Part shown: positions 55,548-63,768 of the stretch, in pieces
Numbering within the stretch: the stretch's first letter is position 1
Layout: each line of letters starts with the position of its first letter
Notes under the pieces: model-generated
Seen by the model: only the letters and a program-made list of their open reading frames with translations
What the model was told of the DNA's origin: nothing
The model's database searches: none
Translations under genes and position numbers: made by a program
Assembly: GCA_965603205.1 (NCBI GenBank)
Contig: CBFDCC010000001.1
Location: 186,001-250,000 of the forward strand
Length of the DNA stretch: 64,000 nucleotides
Direction: 5' to 3'
Origin: Temperatibacter sp965603205
Lineage (GTDB): Bacteria > Pseudomonadota > Alphaproteobacteria > Sphingomonadales > Kordiimonadaceae

Positions 55548-55696
55548 TATTTGTCCTCCTCTAACGGGATGAACTTATGAGCTTCTAGATTTTCTTTCAT
55601 CGACGGACGATATGCCCAGATGATCACGCCAGAAAATACAAAGAAGAAAAACAGCAGGCCAGATATGCCCGCGTGTGTTGCTAACCAATCTATCAT
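55547..55696 (-). CDS. ccoQ: cbb3-type oxidase small subunit CcoQ
   Basis: A 49-residue single-helix protein (MIDWLATHAGISGLLFFFF, then VIIWAYRPSMKENLE), with an acidic end. It stabilises the CcoP interaction. The start overlaps the ccoO stop (ATGA) and the stop overlaps the ccoP start. Confidence 0.93.
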   Translation of the reverse strand: MIDWLATHAGISGLLFFFFVFSGVIIWAYRPSMKENLEAHKFIPLEEDK

Positions 55697-56433
55697 TTGT
55701 CCCCTCCTGCCACACTTGGTGCTTTATAATCCTTAAGCTCTGCCATCGTGCCCAGAACTTGCAGATAGGCCACAAGCGCGTCCATTTCTGTGGTCTGCTT
55801 ACTGCCATCAAAATTACGGATATTCACTTTTGAATACCGTTCAGCCAGACCTTCTTGATTATCATCACTATCTAGCGGTTGTGCCTGTGCATAACCGTCA
55901 GTATTTGCATTTTCAATCATCTCATCAGTATAAGGAACGCCAATGAGTTTCAGCGCTGCCATATGCTTATGCATATCAGTGAATTTGACAGTTCTTTTGG
56001 CGATATGTGCATAATTAGGCATAATACTTTCTGGCACTAGATCACGGGGAGCCGTTGTATGTGCCACATGCCATTCATCAGAATATTTACCGCCAACACG
56101 CGCTAGATCAGGGCCAGTACGTTTTGACCCCCACTGGAACGGATAGTCATACATACTCTCCGCAGCCAGAGAGTAATGACCGTACCGCTCTACCTCGTCA
56201 CGCAGGGGGCGAATTTGCTGGCTATGACAGTTATAACAACCCTCACGTAGATAGATGTTATAGCCTGTCAGCTCTAGCGGCGTATAAGGCCGCACCCCCT
56301 TCACAGGTTCGATAGTTGTTTCACTGCGGAACAGTGGGGTAATTTCGATCAAGCCACCGATGGAGATTGTTATCACCACCAGCACAAGCATTAGAATCGA
56401 ATTGCGCTCAATTTTTCCATGTTTTTCTAGCAT
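55693..56433 (-). CDS. ccoO: cbb3-type oxidase subunit II (monohaem CcoO)
   Basis: A 246-residue subunit: one membrane helix (about 12-30) and a cytochrome c domain with EGCYNCHSQQIRPL (about 67) and a distal Met ligand in ESIMPNY. It passes electrons from CcoP to the CcoN catalytic core. Two bp separate it from ccoN. Confidence 0.96.
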   Translation of the reverse strand: MLEKHGKIERNSILMLVLVVITISIGGLIEITPLFRSETTIEPVKGVRPYTPLELTGYNIYLREGCYNCHSQQIRPLRDEVERYGHYSLAAESMYDYPFQWGSKRTGPDLARVGGKYSDEWHVAHTTAPRDLVPESIMPNYAHIAKRTVKFTDMHKHMAALKLIGVPYTDEMIENANTDGYAQAQPLDSDDNQEGLAERYSKVNIRNFDGSKQTTEMDALVAYLQVLGTMAELKDYKAPSVAGGDK

Positions 56434-56435
56434 GA

Positions 56436-57842
56436 TTAAGCCTCCTTCTGTGTTGGGGTGTCAGTGATGGTTTTGTAAATATTGTAAACCATGATCAGAC
56501 CACCAATAAGGAACAAGCTGCCGCCCATTGCGCGGATAACATAATAAGGATGCATGGCAACAACGGTTTCAACGAAACTATACTCAAGGAAACCCATGGC
56601 ATCATATGACCGCCACATTAAGCCCTGCATAATGCCCGAAATCCACATGGCAGTGATGTATAAAACGATACCTACTGTTGCGATCCATAGATGTGTGTTC
56701 ACTAGCTTGTCTGAATAAAGACCTGCTTTTTTCCACAGCACTGGCACCATACAATAGATTGCACCAAAGCTGATGAAGGCAACCCAACCAAGCGCACCTG
56801 AATGTACGTGACCGATGGTCCAGTCTGTATAGTGGCTAAGGGCGTTCACAGTTTTGATGGCCATCAAAGGTCCTTCAAATGTGCTCATACCGTAAAAACC
56901 AAGAGAGATAACCATAAACTTAAGCACTGGATCATCACGCAGTTTATGCCAAGCGCCAGATAGCGTCATCAAACCATTGATCATACCACCCCAAGATGGC
57001 ATCCACAGCATAATAGAGAAGGTGGCACCAAGTGTCTGCGCCCAATCAGGTAGGGCAGTATATTGTAAGTGGTGAGGACCAGCCCAGATATAGATAAAGA
57101 TCAAAGACCAAAAGTGCAGGATAGACAGACGGTAAGAATAAATAGGTCTGTTCGCGCGTTTTGGTACGAAATAATACATGATGCCAAGGAAGCCAGCAGT
57201 TAGGAAGAAGCCCACTGCATTATGGCCGTACCACCATTGAATCATCGCAGACTGGACGCCGCCCCATGCAGGATAGCTTTTAGTCAAGGACACAGGAATA
57301 GCCAAATTATTCATTATATGCAATATTGCCACGGTGATGATAAAAGCGAGGAAGAACCAGTTTGCCACATAAATATGCGGCTCTTTACGGGCCCTTAAGG
57401 TCATCAAGAACTGAATAAGATACCCAACCCAAACAATGGTTAGCCATAGATCAGCATACCACTCTGGCTCGGCATATTCTTTGCCTTGCGTAACGCCTGT
57501 GACATAACCCAGTGCGGCCATAACGATAAATAACTGGTATCCCCAAAAGGTGAAACTAGCCAAGCCATCACTCCAAAGCCGCGCGCCACACGTGCGCTGA
57601 ACAATGAAATAACTGGTGGCAAATAATGCATTACCACCAAAGGCAAAAATTACGGCTGATGTGTGTAGCGGGCGCAACCGACCAAAGGTGAGATATTCAC
57701 CAAAGTTCAATTCTGGAAAAGCCATTTGCAGCGCGATAAAAACGCCTACTGTAAAACCTGTTATTCCCCAGAATATAGTAGCGAGGGTAAATAGTTTTAC
57801 AACATCATCATTATAGATGGGTGTATCATTAAGGGTCTTCAT
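56436..57842 (-). CDS. ccoN: cbb3-type cytochrome c oxidase subunit I (CcoN)
   Basis: A 468-residue catalytic subunit with 12 helices. Ligands are visible in RPLHTSAVIF (haem b), WWYGHNAVGFF (CuB His), AGPHHLQYTALPDW (CuB His pair) and DWTIGHVHSGALGW (haem His residues). The start was placed at the ATG after AGGACAAGG; an ATG 15 bases upstream is also in frame. The high oxygen affinity of the cbb3 type suits microaerobic growth. Confidence 0.97.
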   Translation of the reverse strand: MKTLNDTPIYNDDVVKLFTLATIFWGITGFTVGVFIALQMAFPELNFGEYLTFGRLRPLHTSAVIFAFGGNALFATSYFIVQRTCGARLWSDGLASFTFWGYQLFIVMAALGYVTGVTQGKEYAEPEWYADLWLTIVWVGYLIQFLMTLRARKEPHIYVANWFFLAFIITVAILHIMNNLAIPVSLTKSYPAWGGVQSAMIQWWYGHNAVGFFLTAGFLGIMYYFVPKRANRPIYSYRLSILHFWSLIFIYIWAGPHHLQYTALPDWAQTLGATFSIMLWMPSWGGMINGLMTLSGAWHKLRDDPVLKFMVISLGFYGMSTFEGPLMAIKTVNALSHYTDWTIGHVHSGALGWVAFISFGAIYCMVPVLWKKAGLYSDKLVNTHLWIATVGIVLYITAMWISGIMQGLMWRSYDAMGFLEYSFVETVVAMHPYYVIRAMGGSLFLIGGLIMVYNIYKTITDTPTQKEA

Positions 57843-57866
57843 GATCCTTGTCCTCATGTAGCCTGT

Positions 57867-58589
57867 TTAAAACAATATGCCCCCAGCCATAGCAACTAAG
57901 CTAAGGCCGTTTAGGGTCATAAAAGTGCGTGCAATTACTTGCGTAGTACGGGGCCAGTGGCGAAAAAGCAGCTGCCGACTGATCCCAATGAGTATGAGCG
58001 ATGGCATCGTGCCTAGTGTAAAGGCTGCCATTGCTATCGCGGCAACGCCAGGGCTGCCACTAGCGGATACGGCTAAAATCGCCGCATATAAGAAACCGCA
58101 AGGCATAAAGCCCAGCAGAATACCTAATATGTATGAATGATAGCTTGTTCGCCCGCTAATAAACGGACTGGATAAGCGACCGATGACACCGCTAATTTTT
58201 TTTGTAAAAACTGTGCTGGTTGAATTTTGGCTTTTAGCAGTGGGCCAAGCTGTAATGATAAACAAAGCCCCTGCCGCCATCAGTAAAATAGCGGCACTTT
58301 GCTCGCCTACTGTGCCACGCATGACATGGCCGCTAAAATAAGCTGCAAGCCCCCCCATGAGTGTGTATGTGGTCATTCGACCAAGATGGTATGGCAGTAG
58401 CGACCAACCCGTCGCGCGGGAAAAGCTGACATCAGATTTAGAGGATGCTGGTTTTTGCGCGATGATAAAAGGGCCGCACATGCCTGCGCAGTGGGTAAAA
58501 CTACCCAGCAAGCCACCGACAAATAATACGGTAACGAGAGCGAGAAAATCACCATCGGTGATAAAACTATTTTGGACAAGATAATCCAA
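57867..58589 (-). CDS. SafE/DsbD_2-family membrane protein linked to cbb3 oxidase
   Basis: A 240-residue, six-helix membrane protein with the GSFTHCAGMCGP metal-type motif at about residue 34 and GFMPCGFLYAA in the second half, as in the sulfite exporter/DsbD_2 family often found in cbb3 clusters, where metal or thiol traffic is suspected. I set a TTG start at 58589 because longer frames run back through the FNR box at 58671-58684. An AAGG lies about 10 bases upstream of it. ccoN follows after 24 bp. Confidence 0.8.
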   Translation of the reverse strand: MDYLVQNSFITDGDFLALVTVLFVGGLLGSFTHCAGMCGPFIIAQKPASSKSDVSFSRATGWSLLPYHLGRMTTYTLMGGLAAYFSGHVMRGTVGEQSAAILLMAAGALFIITAWPTAKSQNSTSTVFTKKISGVIGRLSSPFISGRTSYHSYILGILLGFMPCGFLYAAILAVSASGSPGVAAIAMAAFTLGTMPSLILIGISRQLLFRHWPRTTQVIARTFMTLNGLSLVAMAGGILF

Positions 58590-58644
58590 TGTGTCGACCT
58601 TTTTTTCTAATTTAAACTGGGTTAACCAGTATAGATTAGCTATA

Positions 58645-58684
58645 CTTATACTTAAATTGTTACACCTTATTTGACTTATGTCAA
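58645..58684 (-). promoter_or_regulatory. FNR/FixK-type promoter of the cbb3 block
   Basis: The perfect palindrome TTGAC-TTAT-GTCAA occupies 58671-58684. On the minus strand a TATAAG -10 element lies at 58645-58650, at about the spacing expected when the box is centred near -41.5. This is a class II activator layout directing transcription into the SafE-like gene and ccoNOQP. Confidence 0.85.
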
Positions 58685-58709
58685 AATATATCAAAAACTA
58701 AATATATCC

Positions 58710-60065
58710 TTATGAAACTTGGGCATGGCGTTGTTCTGATGGTTTTAGATAGGTATCAAAAACACTAGCAACCAAACGCACAGATTGACGGGCATCCCCT
58801 TTGACGGTGATAGTCCAATTATCCACTGTGACAAAGCCATCGTCAATGAGTGGTTTTAATTTGTCTAATTCTGGCAAAAATTGATTTTCATCGATATTTA
58901 ATATTTGACAAAAGCCTTTTAAATCCAATGTAAAATAGCACATAATTTGCTCGATAATAGCGGCTCTAATCTTATCATCTTCAGTGAGGGAAATACCTTT
59001 TGAAATGGCAAAACCACCCTCGTCAATGGCGCGTTTATAGGAGCGCATATCAGGATGGTTCTGGGCGTAACCGTCTGGTGTATCACTGATAGAGGATAGG
59101 CCAAAACCGATAAGACTTGGCGCACTATCAGTTGTGTATCCTTGGAAATTACGCTTAAGTTTCTTTTCTCTTAAGGCCAATAACATCTCATCACCCTCAA
59201 GCACAAAATGATCAAGACCAATATCATGATAGCCAGCCGCCGCCAGATTATCAGACGCGCGGGTAAATAATTTAAGGCGTAGTGTAGCGTCAGGTAAATC
59301 CTCATCCTTAATCATTTTCATATGGCTTTTCATCCAGGGCACATGGGCGTAACCAAACAGTGAAATACGATTGGGTCTCATCAACAAAGCAAGTTTGATA
59401 TTCTCATCAATAATGGCCTCGGTTTGATGCGGCAAGCCATAGATTAGATCCATACTGATATTATCTATTTTATAGGCGCGCAACGTTTCAACAACCTTAT
59501 ATACTGTGCTGTAGGGCTGGATGCGATTGATGGCTTTTTGTACATGCTCATGAAAGTCTTGTACACCCAGACTGGCGCGGTTGACACCTGCTTGTGCGTA
59601 GGCTGCAACCTTGGCTTCACTGATTTCACGCGGGTCTATTTCAATGGCAATCTCAGCTGTGTCACTGATGGTTAATTTTGATTTAATACGCTGCATGATA
59701 TGCGTGAATTGATCTGGTGATAATATGGTGGGTGATCCACCACCAAAATGGATGTGGGTTACGGACATGCCTTTTTTTATTACATCCGTTTTCATCTCTA
59801 TTTCTTTAAGCAGTAATGCCACATACTCGTCGATGGGCGCTTGTTTATTCACAGCCTTGGTATTACAGCCACAGTACCAACACATCTGACGACAAAAGGG
59901 TATATGAATATATAATGATAACTGCCCCTCAGTATTTGGATTTAACCAGCTTTTAAAAACACTGTCATCAACGGCTTCGTTAAAATGCGGCGCCGTTGGA
60001 TAGCTGGTATAACGCGGGATCATCGCGGTGTATTTTAGTAACTTTAAATCAACATCAAGGGACAT
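58710..60065 (-). CDS. hemN: Oxygen-independent coproporphyrinogen III oxidase
   Basis: A 451-residue radical-SAM enzyme that makes protoporphyrinogen without oxygen. The cluster motif is FCRQMCWYCGC (C-x3-C-x2-C, about residue 58), followed by FGGGSPT (SAM) and a C-terminal HemN domain. It complements oxygen-dependent haem synthesis when oxygen falls, and an FNR box lies 58 bp upstream of its start. Confidence 0.96.
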   Translation of the reverse strand: MSLDVDLKLLKYTAMIPRYTSYPTAPHFNEAVDDSVFKSWLNPNTEGQLSLYIHIPFCRQMCWYCGCNTKAVNKQAPIDEYVALLLKEIEMKTDVIKKGMSVTHIHFGGGSPTILSPDQFTHIMQRIKSKLTISDTAEIAIEIDPREISEAKVAAYAQAGVNRASLGVQDFHEHVQKAINRIQPYSTVYKVVETLRAYKIDNISMDLIYGLPHQTEAIIDENIKLALLMRPNRISLFGYAHVPWMKSHMKMIKDEDLPDATLRLKLFTRASDNLAAAGYHDIGLDHFVLEGDEMLLALREKKLKRNFQGYTTDSAPSLIGFGLSSISDTPDGYAQNHPDMRSYKRAIDEGGFAISKGISLTEDDKIRAAIIEQIMCYFTLDLKGFCQILNIDENQFLPELDKLKPLIDDGFVTVDNWTITVKGDARQSVRLVASVFDTYLKPSEQRHAQVS

Positions 60066-60122
60066 GTGTTTTACTCATTAAATTAAGGTCCGTTTAAAAT
60101 ACTCAATTTGCTTTTGGATTAC

Positions 60123-60136
60123 TTGACTAATGTCAA
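60123..60136. promoter_or_regulatory. FNR/FixK box between hemN and a divergent gene
   Basis: TTGAC-TAAT-GTCAA, a perfect palindrome. On the minus strand TATTTT lies at about -13 for hemN if the box is at -41.5; on the plus strand GATTATAT sequences stand at a similar distance toward the gene at 60199. It could therefore drive both genes. Confidence 0.85.
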
Positions 60137-60198
60137 TCAAAGCTATGATTATATGTGATTATATGACTTTCGTGGGGAAATAATAATAGGAAATACGC

Positions 60199-60603
60199 AT
60201 GTCAGCGGCTAAGTCGACACCATCAGATGATCAGGACATATTGGAAAAATATTTAGTGGTCTGTAACCAAGTACTAGATGGTAGTGCTGACCGTTTTCCA
60301 TATGCACAGATGTGGCAAGCCTGCGCTACTGAGCTTAAAGATAAAAAATTACTGATTTCCACTGATGATAATAATGTCTTTAGTGTTTGTTTCCATCTCG
60401 GCCAGTTTCACTGGCAGCGAATGACAGCTAATGAATCAGCATTAAATATCCACCAACTTAATCTTGATGAGATAAAAGCAGTATTAGCTTGCCCTAAGGA
60501 TTATTTGGATAAACCATATCTGATGAATTGGGATTGGCTCAGCCTTAGAAATGAAGCACCTAAATTATCGGTGGTTACAAATCACCACAAGGATACTCAT
60601 TAG
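60199..60603 (+). CDS. Hypothetical protein divergent from hemN
   Basis: A 134-residue soluble, acidic protein I do not recognise. It has two cysteines early (VVCNQVLDG, QACATEL), a central ISTDDNNVFSVCFHLGQFHW stretch (pattern: short beta-rich segment) and a C-terminal His-rich tail. No membrane segment or signal. It shares the FNR box region with hemN, implying induction at low oxygen. Its 3' end overlaps the FNR-type regulator gene by 29 bp on the opposite strand. Confidence 0.65.
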   Translation: MSAAKSTPSDDQDILEKYLVVCNQVLDGSADRFPYAQMWQACATELKDKKLLISTDDNNVFSVCFHLGQFHWQRMTANESALNIHQLNLDEIKAVLACPKDYLDKPYLMNWDWLSLRNEAPKLSVVTNHHKDTH

Positions 60604-61315
60604 AGCACCCAGAACAAGCAAAGCTGGATAAGCATTGAAGGGTTGGTACGATTACAGTGCCGCCTTCGACGTGTATTTCTGTTTCCTCGCGTAGTTTCTT
60701 TAGGGCACGTGAAAATGTCTCTGGCTTCATACCGAGCCGCGCTGCGATCATTGATTTATCATAGGGTAATTTAATCGCCACAGGTTCAGCCACCCCTACA
60801 CGGCACAGACGCAGTAGATAGCAACCAATGCGCTGTGATGCATTTTGAAGCGTTAGGCTTTCAATTTCACGTGTTTGCTGATTACGGTAACGCGCCACAG
60901 CCTTTAGCATCGCATAGGCCATCTTATTATCTTCTTTAATGGCTGCGTTTAAAATATTGGCTGGGATTCGAATGACCTCAGCGTCCTCAACCACAGTTGC
61001 GCTAAAGGGATAATCCTCACCATCAAGAATAGCCGTCTCACCGCATAACTGGCTACTGGTCAGCATATCAAAAATGGCCTCATGGCCGTCTTGGGTTGTG
61101 CGGTATAATTTAACCCAGCCGCTCAAGATAACGTAAAACCATTCTATAGGCTCATCTTGAAAGAACAGGCTATCACCAGTTTTATGGTTATGGAACTGGC
61201 TATGCTCTACAAAGTTTTTGATCAAATTTTCACCGACGCCAACAAATAAAGGAAGCGTTTGCAGATAGCTAACAGTATCAAATGTTGCAGATGTGCTATG
61301 AATTTGGTGTGGCAT
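60575..61315 (-). CDS. Crp/Fnr-family regulator with C-terminal cysteine cluster
   Basis: A 246-residue regulator: cyclic-nucleotide-like domain (about 20-135), long dimer helix, and winged helix whose recognition helix carries E-T-F-S-R (about 203), the FNR-type residues that read TTGA half-sites. It lacks the N-terminal Cys triad of E. coli FNR but has C-x5-C-x2-C-x5-C in the last 20 residues. The ATG at 61315 has GGAG five bases upstream; a longer start at 61363 is less likely. It probably controls the cbb3, hemN and nar/nnrS genes around it. Confidence 0.88.
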   Translation of the reverse strand: MPHQIHSTSATFDTVSYLQTLPLFVGVGENLIKNFVEHSQFHNHKTGDSLFFQDEPIEWFYVILSGWVKLYRTTQDGHEAIFDMLTSSQLCGETAILDGEDYPFSATVVEDAEVIRIPANILNAAIKEDNKMAYAMLKAVARYRNQQTREIESLTLQNASQRIGCYLLRLCRVGVAEPVAIKLPYDKSMIAARLGMKPETFSRALKKLREETEIHVEGGTVIVPTLQCLSSFACSGCSNEYPCGDL

Positions 61316-61412
61316 TATAGCTCCATTACAATAAACTAATGTTCTATCATGTGCATAACACAAACTAATTTGTCATAATAGTTCTATTTGCCGTAGCGAA
61401 CTTTATACATTC

Positions 61413-62600
61413 TTATTTTGAGAAGAAAATACCTGTGTAGCGTTTTAAAAACAATAAGAAGGCTAGACACCAAAGACCGCCAGATATAACGGCAATATCA
61501 CCATAAGGCAGGATGATCAATCCACTACTGACGCGCAACAAGGCCGCTAGTGTTATCAGTATAAAGCAATATTTTGTAAGGGGATCACAGACAATATCAT
61601 ACCCTGAATGCCCCAGTGTGGCGCGTGTCATAATCGCCAGAGTCATTGTACCAACTGTGCCCACGGTCCATGCGTGCAGGGCGCTTGTGCTTGGCATTAG
61701 ATCTAGTCCAGAAGCGGCTAAAGCTAGGAAACCAATAGGTATCCATAAATAAGCCAGATGCATGATGAAAACCATAAGCTCTGATGTGGTCTTTAAACCA
61801 CCCCAACGGCTAAGGCGTATCAGATGCAACACCCCCATCAAGCCGTATGCATAGGGTGCTATTATATGGTCTGAGGCAAAGACCCACACTGCGAGAGTAG
61901 CGATAGATAAGATGATGACAAGTCCGTCAAAATGATTAAAGGGCGTGGGTAGTTGGCTGATATTTTGTTTTTTCATCCAGTTGGTAGTGAAGCTTGGGAT
62001 AACGCGTCCCCCGATAATGATGATAAGGGTAAGCACTAGCGCCACGCCTAAATTCACCATGCTATACGGTAATGGGGTTGCTGTTATGCGACTGGCCTGT
62101 GATAAGGCCGCCACCACAGTGAGCAAGGAAAATATCAAGACAATAGGCATGTTGCGCCACAGCTTGGCCATTATAATCTCGCGTGCAGCGATAAAGGTAA
62201 AGCCTGAGAGGCATAGGCTTTCAACAATAGCTGCTATTAAGGCATATCCGCCATCTAGAAGGGTGGCGAGGGATAGTAGACGGGCAACTAGCCAAGTACC
62301 TGATAGAATACATAGCGCTAATCCCTGCACGGGCAATCTACCAGTCCAATTGGGAATAGCCGTTAGAGCAAAGCCCATAATAACAGTTAATGCATAGCCA
62401 AAGACCATCTCATGGGCATGCCAAGCCAATATATCAGGGATGCTATAGTTGACCCAAGTGCCAGATAGAACCAATAGCCAAACAGGCATGGCAACGACAG
62501 CCCATAGTCCTGCTAAAAAGAAAAATGGCCTATACCCCCGTTTAAATATTTCAGGTCCTTTATAGTCTCTACGTGCCTGAACTTGCGGGGGTATAGTCAT
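61413..62600 (-). CDS. nnrS: NnrS family haem-copper membrane protein
   Basis: A 395-residue protein with about twelve membrane helices. NnrS signatures include FKRGYRPFFFLAGLWA at the N terminus, WHAHEMVFGYA (about 60) and RVIPSFTTNW (about 205). NnrS contributes to tolerance of nitric oxide in denitrifiers. It lies 11 bp after the shortened parvulin gene, so it belongs to the nar transcript, and 97 bp before the FNR-type regulator. Confidence 0.93.
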   Translation of the reverse strand: MTIPPQVQARRDYKGPEIFKRGYRPFFFLAGLWAVVAMPVWLLVLSGTWVNYSIPDILAWHAHEMVFGYALTVIMGFALTAIPNWTGRLPVQGLALCILSGTWLVARLLSLATLLDGGYALIAAIVESLCLSGFTFIAAREIIMAKLWRNMPIVLIFSLLTVVAALSQASRITATPLPYSMVNLGVALVLTLIIIIGGRVIPSFTTNWMKKQNISQLPTPFNHFDGLVIILSIATLAVWVFASDHIIAPYAYGLMGVLHLIRLSRWGGLKTTSELMVFIMHLAYLWIPIGFLALAASGLDLMPSTSALHAWTVGTVGTMTLAIMTRATLGHSGYDIVCDPLTKYCFILITLAALLRVSSGLIILPYGDIAVISGGLWCLAFLLFLKRYTGIFFSK

Positions 62601-62611
62601 ATAATATCCTT

Positions 62612-63064
62612 TTACAGCGAAGCGGCTAAATCAAAGCCTGATATGCGTGAGCAACCAGCAAGTTCTAGCACATAGGAACGGATGCCTTCGCGCACACTGC
62701 GCGTATGCAGATAGTCACGGATACGCTCTTCAACTTGGCTAAAGGGCAATGTTATATCTGTGGCATCTTGGGCACGAAAACGAGCTTTATTTTGTTCATA
62801 GTAGCGTTCACAAACCTCAGACGTTGCTTCGGGCACATTAATCTCGCTCTCAATAAGACCCATAAGGGCATTATCAACATCTTCTTCATCAACGCCGTCT
62901 AATTTTTTGCCAGACCGTGTTGCCTGTTGGCGCAATAGCTCCCGCACCACCAAGGCTTGGCCCGCCTTGTCGCGGGCCTCCTCTTGACTTTCAGCAGAGT
63001 GATATTGCATCTCTGTGAAGATTGCATCGTCGCTTATTTCAACATCATTAATGATGATAGGCAT
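62612..63064 (-). CDS. Nar-operon PpiC/SurA-like protein lacking the isomerase domain
   Basis: A 150-residue protein. The N-terminal part (MPIIINDVEISDDAIFTEM, YHSAESQEEARDKA, ALVVRELLRQ, RYYEQNKARFR) and the C-terminal part (QVEERIRDYLHTRS, ELAGCSRISGFDL) match the ends of the parvulin-type peptidyl-prolyl isomerase commonly encoded after narI. The rotamase domain of about 90-100 residues that normally lies between RFR and the terminal helix is absent, joined at about residue 100, with the reading frame kept. It would be a chaperone-like remnant for nitrate reductase assembly. Confidence 0.75.
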   Translation of the reverse strand: MPIIINDVEISDDAIFTEMQYHSAESQEEARDKAGQALVVRELLRQQATRSGKKLDGVDEEDVDNALMGLIESEINVPEATSEVCERYYEQNKARFRAQDATDITLPFSQVEERIRDYLHTRSVREGIRSYVLELAGCSRISGFDLAASL

Positions 63065-63075
63065 AATTCGTCTCC

Positions 63076-63759
63076 TTAAGCGCGTTTGCGCACTACCTGA
63101 TATCCAGAGCGGAACAGGTATTTTATTGGTGCGCTAAGCATATGTACAAGTCTTGTGAAAGGAAAGACCAAGAATGTTGTTAAGCCAAGTGCTATGTGCA
63201 ATTTAAAGACAATTGATTGATCCATAACAAAATCAGCCGCTCCACCGCGGAAGGTGACAATATGTTGCGCCCAATTGGCCAGCGAAACCATGCTGCTGCC
63301 ATCCATATGACCAGCAGATACTGGCAGTGTCGCCAGACCAAGAATTAGCTGCACATATAAAAGCAACAGGATGAAAGTGTCTGATCCTTTGCTCGTAGCG
63401 CGGATACGTTTGTCAAATAGGCGGCGTATAATCAGCATGGTCATACCAATGAAGCAAATGCTGCCAAAGATACCACCAGCCACCATGGCCATCAGCTGCT
63501 TTTGCGGCGCGGTCATCACAAGGTGATAAATACTTTCAGGCATAAGCAAACCGACCAAATGCCCAAAGAACAGCAGAATTATGCCTACGTGAAACAGCGT
63601 GCTACCAATCTTGATACCCTTGCTGCGTAGAAGCTGGGAACTATCAGCTTTCCAGCTATATTGATCTTGATCATAACGCATGATCGACCCAAATACCATT
63701 ACAACAATGGCAATATAGGGGTAGATACCAAATAAAAATTCGTTCAGATAATCACTCAT
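63076..63759 (-). CDS. narI: Respiratory nitrate reductase gamma subunit
   Basis: A 227-residue dihaem cytochrome b with five membrane helices. NarI hallmarks: N-terminal GIYPYIAIVVMVFGSIMRYD, the haem-ligand His residues in TLFHVGIILLFFGHLVG and, near the end, FKLHIALG and RLVHMLSAP. It takes electrons from quinol for nitrate reduction by NarGH on the cytoplasmic side. It starts 9 bp after narJ. Confidence 0.97.
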   Translation of the reverse strand: MSDYLNEFLFGIYPYIAIVVMVFGSIMRYDQDQYSWKADSSQLLRSKGIKIGSTLFHVGIILLFFGHLVGLLMPESIYHLVMTAPQKQLMAMVAGGIFGSICFIGMTMLIIRRLFDKRIRATSKGSDTFILLLLYVQLILGLATLPVSAGHMDGSSMVSLANWAQHIVTFRGGAADFVMDQSIVFKLHIALGLTTFLVFPFTRLVHMLSAPIKYLFRSGYQVVRKRA

Positions 63760-63768
63760 ACTAGCCTC

